Source: Pseudomonas furukawaii
Lineage (GTDB): Bacteria; Pseudomonadota; Gammaproteobacteria; Pseudomonadales; Pseudomonadaceae
Direction: 5' to 3'
Length of the DNA stretch: 64,000 bases
Assembly: GCF_002355475.1 (NCBI RefSeq)
Contig: NZ_AP014862.1
Location: forward strand, 3,410,001-3,474,000
This document shows, piece after piece, positions 9,691 to 17,465 of the stretch; within the stretch, counting starts at the first letter, position 1; each line of letters begins with the position of its first letter. The notes beneath the pieces were generated by a model. The model saw only the letters and a program-made list of their open reading frames with translations, made no database searches and was not told the DNA's origin. The position numbers and the translations under genes are program-made.

Positions 9691-9807
9691 GCCCTGGGCA
9701 CCCGACCCTGGCCTCTCGCTCGCAACCATCGTGAAGGGCGTTGGCGCCGGCTCGGAAACAGCGCCTGAAGCCAGGGATGCCCTTCTCCCCTTTGGCAGGA
9801 GCCACAG

Positions 9808-11565
9808 ATGAACGACGACGCGCCCAAGCCTTCCGGGCGGCAGCCGCAGCTTCTTCGTCCCACCCCGGACGGCTGGGTGCGCTGGTTGCCCGGCCTCGGG
9901 TTGCTGCGCAACTACCAACCCGCCTGGTTCCCCAAGGACCTGGCGGCGGGATTGGTCCTGATCACCATGCTGGTTCCCGTGGGTATCGCCTACGCGGAAG
10001 CCTCCGGCGTACCGGGGATCTATGGCCTGTACGCCACCATAGTCCCCCTGCTCGCCTACGCCCTCTTCGGCCCCAGCCGCATCCTGGTGCTCGGCCCCGA
10101 CTCGGCCCTGGTCGCCATCATCCTCGCGGTCGTGCTCCCGCTTTCCGGCGGCGACCCCCTGCGCGCCATCACGCTCGCCAGTGCCATGGCGCTGGTCTCT
10201 GGACTGATCTGCATCGCCGCCGGCCTGATGCGCCTGGGATTCATCACCGAGCTGCTGTCCAAGCCCATTCGCTACGGCTACATGAATGGCATCGCGCTCA
10301 CCGTGCTGATCAGCCAGACCCCCAAGCTCTTCGGCATCTCCCAGGAAAGCCACGGCCCCCTGCGCGACGTGCTGCAACTCGGCCAGTCGCTGCTGGCGGG
10401 GCAGGCCAACTGGGCGGCCTTTGCCCTGGGGGCGGGAACCCTGGCGGTGATCCTCCTGCTCAAGCGCTTCCAGCGCGTGCCGGGAATCCTGATCGCGGTG
10501 GTGGCGGCGACCCTGGCGGTGGCACTCCTCGGGCTGGACCAGTCCCACGGACTCAAGGTGCTGGGCTCCCTACCCCAGGGACTGCCCGGATTCGTGCTGC
10601 CCCTGATCGCCCCCAGCGACCTGCTCACCGTCCTGATCGGCGGCAGCGCGGTGGCCCTGGTCTCCTTCGCCGATACCAGCGTGCTGTCGCGAACCTATGC
10701 CGCGAAGACCGGCACGGCCGTCGACCCCAACCAGGAGATGGTCGGCCTCGGCCTCGCCAACCTGTCCACCGGGCTGTTCCAGGGCATTCCGATCAGCAGC
10801 AGTTCGTCGCGCACCCCCGTGGCCGAAGCGGCAGGCTCGCGCACTCAACTGACCGGCGTAATCGGTGCCCTGGGCGTTGCCCTGCTGCTGTTGTTCGCCC
10901 CGGACCTGCTCCAGCACCTGCCCAACAGCGCCCTGGCGGCGGTCGTGATCGCCTCGGCGATCGGTCTGTTCGAGTTCAAGGACCTGCGGCGCATATACCG
11001 CATCCAGCAATGGGAGTTCTGGCTGTCCATCACCTGCTTCGTCGGCGTCGCCGTTCTCGGTGCGGTGCCGGGTATCGGCCTGGCGGTGGTCATCGCCGTC
11101 ATCGAATTCCTCTGGGATGGCTGGCGTCCGCACTTCGCGGTGCTCGGCAGGGTCGACGGCATCCGGGGCTTCCATGACATCTCACGCTATCCCCACGCCC
11201 GACTCGTGCCCGGTCTGGTGCTGTTCCGCTGGGATGCACCCTTGTTCTTCGCCAACGCGGAGCTGTTCCAGAACTCCGTGCTGGAGGCCATCAGCCAGTC
11301 ACCCACCGAGGTACGGCGGGTGGTGATCGCCGCGGAACCGGTCACCAGCGTGGACGTCACCTCGGCGGACATGCTCATCGAGCTGGAACGAACCCTGGGC
11401 GGCGCGGGCATCGAGCTGCGCTTCGCGGAAGTGAAGGATCCCGTGAAGGACAAGCTCCACCGCCTGGAAGTGCTGGCAAACATTGGCGATGACGTGTTCC
11501 AGCCGACGGTCGGAGCCGCAGTGGATGCCTATCTCGATGAGCACGGCGTGGACTGGACGCCCTGA
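9808..11565 (+). CDS. SulP-family inorganic anion transporter with STAS domain
   Basis: 585 residues. The membrane part opens with the SLC26/SulP signature (PKDLAAGLVLITMLVPVGIAYAEASGVPGIYGLYATIVPLLAYALFGPSRILVLGPDSA) and runs over 10-12 helices. The cytoplasmic C-terminus is a STAS domain (VLFRWDAPLFFANAELFQ, then SVDVTSADMLIEL). Family members carry sulfate, bicarbonate or dicarboxylates by symport or exchange; no neighbour fixes the substrate. GGCAGGAG is the ribosome binding site. Full length and apparently intact. Confidence 0.92.
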   Translation: MNDDAPKPSGRQPQLLRPTPDGWVRWLPGLGLLRNYQPAWFPKDLAAGLVLITMLVPVGIAYAEASGVPGIYGLYATIVPLLAYALFGPSRILVLGPDSALVAIILAVVLPLSGGDPLRAITLASAMALVSGLICIAAGLMRLGFITELLSKPIRYGYMNGIALTVLISQTPKLFGISQESHGPLRDVLQLGQSLLAGQANWAAFALGAGTLAVILLLKRFQRVPGILIAVVAATLAVALLGLDQSHGLKVLGSLPQGLPGFVLPLIAPSDLLTVLIGGSAVALVSFADTSVLSRTYAAKTGTAVDPNQEMVGLGLANLSTGLFQGIPISSSSSRTPVAEAAGSRTQLTGVIGALGVALLLLFAPDLLQHLPNSALAAVVIASAIGLFEFKDLRRIYRIQQWEFWLSITCFVGVAVLGAVPGIGLAVVIAVIEFLWDGWRPHFAVLGRVDGIRGFHDISRYPHARLVPGLVLFRWDAPLFFANAELFQNSVLEAISQSPTEVRRVVIAAEPVTSVDVTSADMLIELERTLGGAGIELRFAEVKDPVKDKLHRLEVLANIGDDVFQPTVGAAVDAYLDEHGVDWTP

Positions 11566-11660
11566 GGGATGGCCAGCCCGCCCTTCATTGCCTGATGTCC
11601 GGGACGCTGCCGCACGGACGGGCAAGACCGGGGAGGCCCGCGCGTGCCTCCCCTGGGCAC

Positions 11661-13037
11661 TCAGCGCACCAGGCAGGGGCGCTTGGGGTTGAAGCTCCAG
11701 CCGGGAACCAGGTACTGCATGGCCAGGGCGTCGTCGCGGGCCCCGAGCCCCTTGGCCCGGTACAGCGCGTGGGCACGGGCCAGCTGGTCCTCGTCCAGTT
11801 CCACGCCCAGGCCCGGGCGCTCCGGCACCCGCACATGGCCGTCGACGATGCGCAGCGGCTCACGGGTCAGGCGCTGGCCGTCCTGCCAGATCCAGTGGGT
11901 GTCGATGGCGGTGATCTCACCCGGGGCGGCGGCCGCCACCTGGGTGAACATGGCCAGGGAAATGTCGAAGTGGTTGTTGGAGTGGGAGCCCCAGGTCAGG
12001 CCCCAGTCGTGGCACAGCTGCGCCACCCGCACCGAACCCTGCAAGGTCCAGAAATGCGGGTCGGCCAAGGGAATGTCCACCGATTGCAGGGAAATGGCAT
12101 GGCCCATCTGGCGCCAGTCGGTGGCGATCATGTTGGTGGCGGTGGGCAGGCCCGTGGCGCGGCGGAACTCGGTCATCACCTCGCGGCCGGAGTAGCCGTT
12201 CTCGGCACCGCAAGGGTCCTCGGCGTAGGCCAGCACGGCGTGCTGGTCGCGGCACAGGGCGATGGCCTCCTTCAGCGACCAGGCGCCGTTGGGGTCCAGG
12301 GTGATGCGGGCGTCGGGGAAGCGCTCGGCCAGGGCGGTGACCGCCTCGATCTCCGCTTCGCCCCGCAGCACGCCGCCCTTCAGCTTGAAGTCACGGAAGC
12401 CGTAGCGGGCCTCGGCCGCCTCCGCGAGGCGCACCACCGCCTCGGGCGTCAGGGCCTCTTCGTTGCGAACGCGGAACCAGGCGTCGTCGGCGTCGGGCTC
12501 GCTGCGGTAGCCGAGGTCGGTGCGACCACGGTCGCCGATATAGAAGAGGTAGCCCAGCATCTTCACCGCGTCCCGCTGCTGCCCCTCTCCCAACAGCGCC
12601 GCCATGGGCACGCCCAGGTGCTGGCCCAGCAGGTCGAGCAGGGCCGACTCCATGGCGGTGACCGCGTGGACGGCGATGCGCAGGTCGAAGGTCTGCTGGC
12701 CACGGCCACCGGCATCGCGACCGGCGAAGGCCTGGCGCATGGCGTTGAGCACGCGCTGGTAGTGGCCGATGGGCTGGCCGACCACCAGGCCACGGGCATC
12801 TTCCAGGGTCTGGCGGATGGCCTCGCCGCCGGGGACCTCGCCCACCCCGGTGTTGCCGGCGCTGTCGCGCAGCACCACCACGTTGCGGGTGAAGTACGGG
12901 CCGTGGGCGCCGCTGAGGTTGAGCAGCATGCTGTCCTCCCCGGCCACCGGCACGACCCGCAGGTCGGTCACCACCGGCGTACCGGAATGGCCCTGGCGCG
13001 GGGTGTCGAGGGATTCGGGCGCAGTGCGGGTATTCAT
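11661..13037 (-). CDS. gudD: Glucarate dehydratase
   Basis: 458 residues of the mandelate-racemase branch of the enolase superfamily. It dehydrates D-glucarate (and L-idarate) to 5-keto-4-deoxyglucarate. Visible catalytic and metal ligands include the KxK-type lysine in [18 protein letters not shown] (Asp), YAEDPCG (Glu), TNMIAT (Asn) and the His in [10 protein letters not shown]. The start is set at the ATG in MNTRTAPES, preceded by AGAGGAACGA; the longer open frame lacks homology. The divergent FadR/GntR gene 408 bp away and the repeated operator-like sites between them suggest substrate-responsive repression. Confidence 0.95.
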   Translation of the reverse strand: MNTRTAPESLDTPRQGHSGTPVVTDLRVVPVAGEDSMLLNLSGAHGPYFTRNVVVLRDSAGNTGVGEVPGGEAIRQTLEDARGLVVGQPIGHYQRVLNAMRQAFAGRDAGGRGQQTFDLRIAVHAVTAMESALLDLLGQHLGVPMAALLGEGQQRDAVKMLGYLFYIGDRGRTDLGYRSEPDADDAWFRVRNEEALTPEAVVRLAEAAEARYGFRDFKLKGGVLRGEAEIEAVTALAERFPDARITLDPNGAWSLKEAIALCRDQHAVLAYAEDPCGAENGYSGREVMTEFRRATGLPTATNMIATDWRQMGHAISLQSVDIPLADPHFWTLQGSVRVAQLCHDWGLTWGSHSNNHFDISLAMFTQVAAAAPGEITAIDTHWIWQDGQRLTREPLRIVDGHVRVPERPGLGVELDEDQLARAHALYRAKGLGARDDALAMQYLVPGWSFNPKRPCLVR

Positions 13038-13185
13038 GGATTCGTTCCTCTGGATTCTGTGGGCAGGGCCCAGGGCCGATTGCGACTCGGGATCCGTCCC
13101 GGAGACACCCGTTGGGCGGCCCCGGACGAAGACCATGACGATGGCGGCCAGGATGCGTGTTGTTATGGAGTGTCTGCCGCATTGG

Positions 13186-13235
13186 TTGTCAGACATGCCG
13201 AGGGCGATCATAGGAATAGAGAAGTTGTCCGACAA
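13186..13235. promoter_or_regulatory. Two operator-like palindromes on the gudD side
   Basis: TTGTCAGACAT at 13186-13196 and the perfect TTGTCCGACAA at 13225-13235, 39 bp apart start to start. They share the pattern TTGTCNGACAW, the general form (GT-N3-AC core) bound by FadR-subfamily GntR repressors. They lie upstream of gudD and match two further sites next to the GntR-type gene, so they are best read as operators for that regulator. Confidence 0.65.
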
Positions 13236-13369
13236 CAGCCCATCCGCTTCAAAACAAGCGCTAGAAACCTCGTTAAGCCAATAATTCGCTGCTATTCCTA
13301 TAATCAAACCCTTGTTTTCTGGCATAGAGCGCAACGAACAATCGTTTGAAAATAGCGATAAATATCAGC

Positions 13370-13426
13370 TTGTCGTACAAGAACGACTGCTAGACTCCTC
13401 GCCACGCGCGCCTACTTGTCTGACAT
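13370..13426. promoter_or_regulatory. Two operator-like palindromes at the GntR-type regulator promoter
   Basis: TTGTCGTACAA at 13370-13380 (extended by a C/G pair on each side) and TTGTCTGACAT at 13416-13426. They match the two sites on the gudD side and sit just before the regulator's start codon at 13446, which suggests autoregulation. Confidence 0.65.
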
Positions 13427-13445
13427 CGCCACCCACGGAGCCGAG

Positions 13446-14180
13446 ATGAACGCTGCGGAATCCCCTGCCGCCCCACCACGCAAGCCGCGAGGCCACAGCC
13501 GCGCCCACGACCTGGTCACGGACCTCACCCAGCGCATCCTGCTGGGCAAGTTCCGGCCAGGCGACAAGCTGCCATCGGAAAACACCCTGGTCCGGGAGCA
13601 TGGCGTCAGCCGCACCCTGGTCAGGGAAGCGCTTTCCAAGCTGCAGGCCGCCGGCCTGGTGGAAGCCCGTCACGGGGTCGGCACCTTCGTGCTGGAACGA
13701 CAGCCCCGGGAAGGGCTGCGGGTGGGCGTGGAAAGCGCCGCCAGCGTGCGCGACCTCCTCGAACTGCGCATCGGCCTGGAAAGCCAGGCGGCCGCCCTGG
13801 CGGCACGGCGCCGGACGGACGAGCAACTGGTACGGATGCGCCAGGCCCTGGACGACTACCAGGACCTGGCCGCCGCCGGCGACAGCGTCATCGAGCCCGA
13901 TCGCCGCTTCCACCTGCTCATCGCCGAAGCCACGGGAAACCTCTATTTCACCGAGATCCTCAACCAGCTCGGCAACGCCCTGATCCCACGCAACCGCATG
14001 GCCCCGGAGGAGCGCTCGGGTGCCAACCTGGCCCGCCACGCGTACCTGGCCAACCTCGAACACGAGGCGATCCTCAACGCCATCCGCCGCCAGGACCCGG
14101 ACGCCGCCCGGGCAGCCATCTGCCTGCACCTTTCCAACAGCCGCGATCGCCTGCTGCCGGACAAGGGCGAAGAAGACTGA
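13446..14180 (+). CDS. FadR-subfamily GntR transcriptional regulator (likely glucarate regulator)
   Basis: 244 residues: a winged helix with FRPGDKLPSENTLVREHGVSRTLVREALSKLQAAGLVEARHGVGTFV and a C-terminal all-helical FCD ligand domain (DLLELRIGLESQAAALAARR, FHLLIAEATGNLYF, HEAILNAIRRQDPDAARAAICLHL). The start chosen is the ATG with GGAG five bases upstream; an in-frame TTG 30 bp earlier lies inside an operator-like site. Its position divergent to gudD and the shared operator motif make it the probable repressor of glucarate use. Confidence 0.88.
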   Translation: MNAAESPAAPPRKPRGHSRAHDLVTDLTQRILLGKFRPGDKLPSENTLVREHGVSRTLVREALSKLQAAGLVEARHGVGTFVLERQPREGLRVGVESAASVRDLLELRIGLESQAAALAARRRTDEQLVRMRQALDDYQDLAAAGDSVIEPDRRFHLLIAEATGNLYFTEILNQLGNALIPRNRMAPEERSGANLARHAYLANLEHEAILNAIRRQDPDAARAAICLHLSNSRDRLLPDKGEED

Positions 14181-14185
14181 GCCCC

Positions 14186-14208
14186 TTCGCGGGCGAGCCC
14201 GCTCCTAC
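14186..14208. repeat. REP element
   Basis: The palindromic unit TTCGCGGGC-GA-GCCCGCTCCTAC, the common Pseudomonas REP type, placed just after the GntR-type gene stop and 30 bp before the insertion element. Confidence 0.85.
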
Positions 14209-14333
14209 AACCGTCCGGCGCAGGCCCAGACCTCGTAGACATCATGGATTGACCTGCCCCACCTCGAAAGCGCGGGTTATGTTTTCGGGGTGGAAACACC
14301 TCCAACACAGAGCCGCATCGAGGGGGACAGGTC

Positions 14334-15464
14334 ATGAACGAGTTTAACCAGGTCTATGTAGGTTTGGACGTTCACCAGGCGACGATTGCTGTCGCGGTGG
14401 CACGGCCGGGGCGCGGTGAGCCGGACTATCACGGCACCATCGAGAACCGCGACAGCGCGCTGCGCAAACTGCTCAAGCAGCTGAGCCGGCAGGGCGAGGC
14501 GTTGAGCTTCTGCTACGAGGCCGGCCCCTGCGGCTACGGCCTTTACCGTGAGCTGACAGCGCTGGGCCATGGTTGCGTGGTGGTGGCGCCCTCGCTGATT
14601 CCGCGCAAGGCGGGCGAGCGGTTGAAAACCGACCGTCGGGACGCCCTGATGTTGGCGCGCCTGCATCGGGCGGGCGAGCTGACGGCGGTGTGGGTGCCGG
14701 ATCAGGAGCAGGAAGCGATCCGCGACTTGACGCGCGCCCGGGAGGACATGAAGTCCCTGGAACTGAAGTGCCGGCAACGCCTGGGCGCGTTCTTGCTGCG
14801 TCATGGGCACGTCTATGCCGGTAAAAGTCGCTGGACCCAGGCCCATTTCCACTGGTTGGCGAGCGTGAAACTTGACTCGCCGGTGCAGCAGATCGTCCTG
14901 CAGGAGTACCTCGACACCGTTAAATCGATGCAACGGCGGGTGGCCGATCTGGAAGCGCAAATGCACGAAGCGCTGGCCGGCTGGTCGCTGGGTACGGTGG
15001 CGCAAGCCCTGATGGCGTTGCGCGGGGTGAGCCTGATCACGGCGATGACGGTGTTGGCGGAGTTGGGCGACCTCAGTCGCTTCGACTCGCCGCGCGAGCT
15101 GATGGCCTACCTGGGACTGGTTCCCAGCGAGCACTCCAGCGGTGGCTCACGCCGCCAGGGCCGCATTACCCGCACGGGCAATGGCCATGTCCGGCGGGTG
15201 CTGGTGGAAGCGGGGTGGAACTACCGTTTCCCGGCACGCAAGACACGCGTCATCGAGGCGCGCGCGGCGAAAACCTCGGCGGTGGTTCAGGCCATCGCCT
15301 GGCACGCGCAGAAGCGCTTGTGCGGTCGTTATCGAGCGCTGCTGGCGGCGGGCAAGCTCAAGCAGCAGGTCACCACCGCCATCGCCCGGGAGCTGGCGGG
15401 ATTCATCTGGGCCATCGCCTGCGCGGTGGCGGGCAAGGCACACGGCAGTAAGGCCGTGGCATGA
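14334..15464 (+). CDS. IS110-family transposase (DEDD recombinase)
   Basis: 376 residues. The N-terminal DEDD/RuvC-like domain starts YVGLDVHQATIAVAVARP, with later acidic positions in CYEAGPCGYGL and KTDRRDALMLARL. A coiled linker follows, then the C-terminal transposase_20 domain with LRGVSLITAMTVLAELGDLSRFDSPRELMAYLGLVPSEHSSG, which carries the conserved catalytic serine region, and RRQGRITRTGNGHVRRVLVEAGW. GGGGGACAGGTC precedes the ATG. The length is normal and there is no frameshift. These enzymes excise a circle and reinsert it using an element-encoded guide RNA. Confidence 0.95.
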   Translation: MNEFNQVYVGLDVHQATIAVAVARPGRGEPDYHGTIENRDSALRKLLKQLSRQGEALSFCYEAGPCGYGLYRELTALGHGCVVVAPSLIPRKAGERLKTDRRDALMLARLHRAGELTAVWVPDQEQEAIRDLTRAREDMKSLELKCRQRLGAFLLRHGHVYAGKSRWTQAHFHWLASVKLDSPVQQIVLQEYLDTVKSMQRRVADLEAQMHEALAGWSLGTVAQALMALRGVSLITAMTVLAELGDLSRFDSPRELMAYLGLVPSEHSSGGSRRQGRITRTGNGHVRRVLVEAGWNYRFPARKTRVIEARAAKTSAVVQAIAWHAQKRLCGRYRALLAAGKLKQQVTTAIARELAGFIWAIACAVAGKAHGSKAVA

Positions 15465-15472
15465 ACCCGCAG

Positions 15473-15677
15473 CAGTGGCTTCGGTTCAGGGGGTGGAGGG
15501 CCGGTGAGGAGAACCCCTGGCGCTCCTATGTGGCGTCCTCTGCGAGGAGGACAGACCCACGACCGTAGAGAAGGGCAGCTCCGCGACGAAGTGAAGTCAG
15601 GTCGGTAACCAACCCACGTATATCAGAGTGATCCACCGTCGCCTAATCGCCCTCCACCCCCTGAACCGAAGCCACTG
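15473..15677 (+). ncRNA. Candidate seek/bridge guide RNA of the IS110-family element
   Basis: The noncoding region after the transposase is enclosed by a perfect 29-bp inverted repeat (15473-15501 with 15649-15677). Inside are two stem-bounded loops. Target loop: outer stem GGAG..CCC (15508-15516) with GGG..CTCC (15573-15582), apical stem GTGG/CCAC plus a GTCCTC/GAGGAC hairpin. Its 5' side GCTCCTATG (15522-15530) pairs with the target CGTAGGAGC, and its 3' side CGTAG (15564-15568) equals the left target plus core. Donor loop: TGAAGTC (15592-15598) pairs with the left IS end GACATCA at 6 of 7 positions, and ATATCAG (15620-15626) equals the right end plus core. IS1111-type elements encode their guide RNA in this position. 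Exact ends are inferred. Confidence 0.75.
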
Positions 15678-15732
15678 GCGGAGAAGAACAAAACGAAAGA
15701 ATAGACCCAGAGTTGACAGGTCAATCCATATC

Positions 15733-15812
15733 AGGAGCCGGCTTGCCGGCGAACAGAACAGCCGCCCTTCGCGGGCAAGCCCGCTCCTACAACCGTCCGG
15801 CTTGCCGGCGAA
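15733..15812. repeat. REP cluster at the right IS junction
   Basis: Three palindromic units in 80 bp: AGGAGCCGGCTTGCCGGCGAA (15733-15753, interrupted by the IS at its left), TTCGCGGGCAAGCCCGCTCCTAC (15768-15790) and a partial CCGGCTTGCCGGCGAA (15798-15812). Together with the REP left of the IS this was one BIME-like cluster before insertion. Confidence 0.85.
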
Positions 15813-16066
15813 TGATCGCGACCGATTGATTTACAACTCAAATCAATCACCAAGAAAAACAAAATTAAAAAATCAGGTAGCGCCATCGAAGCTAGTCGGT
15901 CCGCCAGGCATTCCCCCTCCAGACCGCGATCCAGAGCGGTCTGGAAGGAAGGGCCGGCGAACCCGGTTGCCGGACCGGGTCGCCAGGGTGCCTCACCCGC
16001 CCGCAAGATCGCCTGGCGACAAGGGCTATAGCCCGCCCACACAAACACAAGAACGAGGCGTCATTC
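15813..16066. other. Noncoding leader region of the fatty-acid transporter gene
   Basis: It contains an A/T-rich stretch, unusual here, with the inverted repeat GATTGATTT-N7-AAATCAATC (15824-15848), and a second perfect 9-bp inverted repeat TCCAGACCG-N10-CGGTCTGGA (15918-15945). Either could be a regulator site for the transporter gene that follows. There is no T-run after them, so terminators are unlikely. No protein gene is visible. Confidence 0.5.
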
Positions 16067-17410
16067 ATGTTCAACACACTCACAAGCCTGAGCGTGAGCC
16101 TGGTACAGCGCTACCTGCCCTCACCCTTCGTGTTCTCCGCCCTGCTCACCCTGGCCGTGCTGCTGGCCGGCATCTTCTCCACCGATCAGGCCCTGCCGGC
16201 GATGGTCCAGCACTGGAGCACCGGCTTCTGGACGCTGCTCGCCTTTTCCATGCAGATGGCGCTGATCTTCGTCACCGGCCATGCCCTGGCCTGCGCCCCC
16301 GTGGTCAACCGTCAGCTGGATCGGCTCGCCGGCCTCGCACGCACGCCGGGCCAGGCGGTGCTGATGGTCACCCTGGTGGCCCTGGCCGGCTGCTGGATCA
16401 ACTGGGGCTTCGGCCTGGTGATCGGCGCCGTGTTCGCCCGCGCCCTGGCACGCCAGGTCAAGGGAGTCGACTACTCGTTGCTGGTGGCCTCGGCCTATTC
16501 CGGATTCCTCATCTGGCACGGCGGGCTGTCCGGCTCCATCCCCCTGTCCCTCGCCACCGGCGGCCCGGATGTGGCGCGCATCACCGCCAATGTGATCACC
16601 CAGCCCATCGGTATCACCGAGACCCTGTTCAGCCCGCTGAACCTGACCATAGTCGCGCTGCTGGTGGTTGGCCTGCCCCTGCTCAACCGCGCCATGCATC
16701 CGCGCCAGGGCGCCAAGGTGGCGGACCCGGCCAAGCTGGTGGAAGCCCGCAGCGAGCTGCCCTCGCGCAGCACCCCGGCCCAGCGCCTGGATGACAGCCG
16801 CATCCTCGGCCTGGCCCTGGTGGCCATGGCCGCCGTGTACCTGTTCAGCCACTTCAGCACCAAGGGCTTCGCCCTGGGCCTGGACGTGGTGATCGCGATC
16901 TTCCTCTTCTGCGGCCTGCTGCTGCACGGAACCCCGGAGCGCTACATGCGCGCGGTGGACGAGAGCGTGCGCGGCATCGGCGGCATCGTCCTGCTGTTCC
17001 CCTTCTACGCCGGCATCATGGGCATGATGATGGGCGCCAACGCCGATGGCGTATCCCTGGGCCGCCAGATCACCGAGACCTTCATCTCCTGGTCCTCCGC
17101 CGACACCTTCCCGCTGCTGGCCTTCCTCAGCGCTGGCGTGGTGAACGTCTTCGTACCCTCCGGCGGCGGCCAGTGGGCGGTCCAGGGGCCGATCATGCTG
17201 CCGGCGGCCCAGGCGCTGGGCGTCTCGCCGACCGTCACCGCCATGGCCATCGCCTGGGGCGACGCCTGGACCAACATGATCCAGCCCTTCTGGGCCCTGC
17301 CCCTGCTGGGCATCGTCGGCCTGGGCGCCCGCGACATCATGGGCTACTGCCTGATCATGCTGCTGTACTCCGGCGTGGTGATCGCCGGCACCTTCTACTT
17401 CCTCGGCTGA
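16067..17410 (+). CDS. atoE: Short-chain fatty acid transporter (AtoE family)
   Basis: 447 residues, very hydrophobic, about 12 transmembrane segments. It matches the AtoE/short-chain fatty acid transporter family throughout: YLPSPFVFSALLTLAVLLAGIF, ALIFVTGHALACAPVVNRQLDRLA, GCWINWGFGLVIGAVFARALARQV, YSGFLIWHGGLSGSIPLSLATGG and VNVFVPSGGGQWAVQGPIMLPAAQALG. It imports butyrate or acetoacetate-like acids. No atoDAB genes are adjacent, so it acts as a stand-alone transporter here. It converges on chrA across a GC hairpin. Confidence 0.88.
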   Translation: MFNTLTSLSVSLVQRYLPSPFVFSALLTLAVLLAGIFSTDQALPAMVQHWSTGFWTLLAFSMQMALIFVTGHALACAPVVNRQLDRLAGLARTPGQAVLMVTLVALAGCWINWGFGLVIGAVFARALARQVKGVDYSLLVASAYSGFLIWHGGLSGSIPLSLATGGPDVARITANVITQPIGITETLFSPLNLTIVALLVVGLPLLNRAMHPRQGAKVADPAKLVEARSELPSRSTPAQRLDDSRILGLALVAMAAVYLFSHFSTKGFALGLDVVIAIFLFCGLLLHGTPERYMRAVDESVRGIGGIVLLFPFYAGIMGMMMGANADGVSLGRQITETFISWSSADTFPLLAFLSAGVVNVFVPSGGGQWAVQGPIMLPAAQALGVSPTVTAMAIAWGDAWTNMIQPFWALPLLGIVGLGARDIMGYCLIMLLYSGVVIAGTFYFLG

Positions 17411-17434
17411 AACACGCCAGGCGCGGCCAGCGCC

Positions 17435-17457
17435 CCCGCCCTCCGGGAGAGGGCGGG
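17435..17457. terminator. GC hairpin between convergent genes
   Basis: Perfect 9-bp stem CCCGCCCTC/GAGGGCGGG with a 5-nt loop between the fatty-acid transporter stop and the chrA stop. It lacks a T-run, so it is at best a weak or bidirectional terminator. Confidence 0.4.
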
Positions 17458-17465
17458 ACAGCGCC

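Larger units (their letters stand above)
14239..15732 (+). mobile_element. IS110-family (IS1111-type) insertion sequence in a REP
   Basis: About 1.5 kb. Subterminal 13-bp inverted repeats ATGGATTGACCTG (14244-14256) and CAGGTCAATCCAT (15717-15729) leave 5 bp outside on the left and 3 bp on the right, plus an AG dinucleotide at each junction (14237-14238; 15733-15734). Removing the element and one AG restores CTCGTAGGAGCCGGCTTGCCGGCGAA, a REP sequence present elsewhere in this window. Offset subterminal repeats, no target duplication beyond the core dinucleotide and a long noncoding 3' end are hallmarks of the IS1111 subgroup. Transposase and both ends look intact. Confidence 0.9.

Noticed and set aside
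15473-15677. 29-bp inverted repeat as the IS termini or a terminator
   Set aside because: The true ends are given by the 13-bp subterminal repeats and REP junctions, and no T-run follows the stem.
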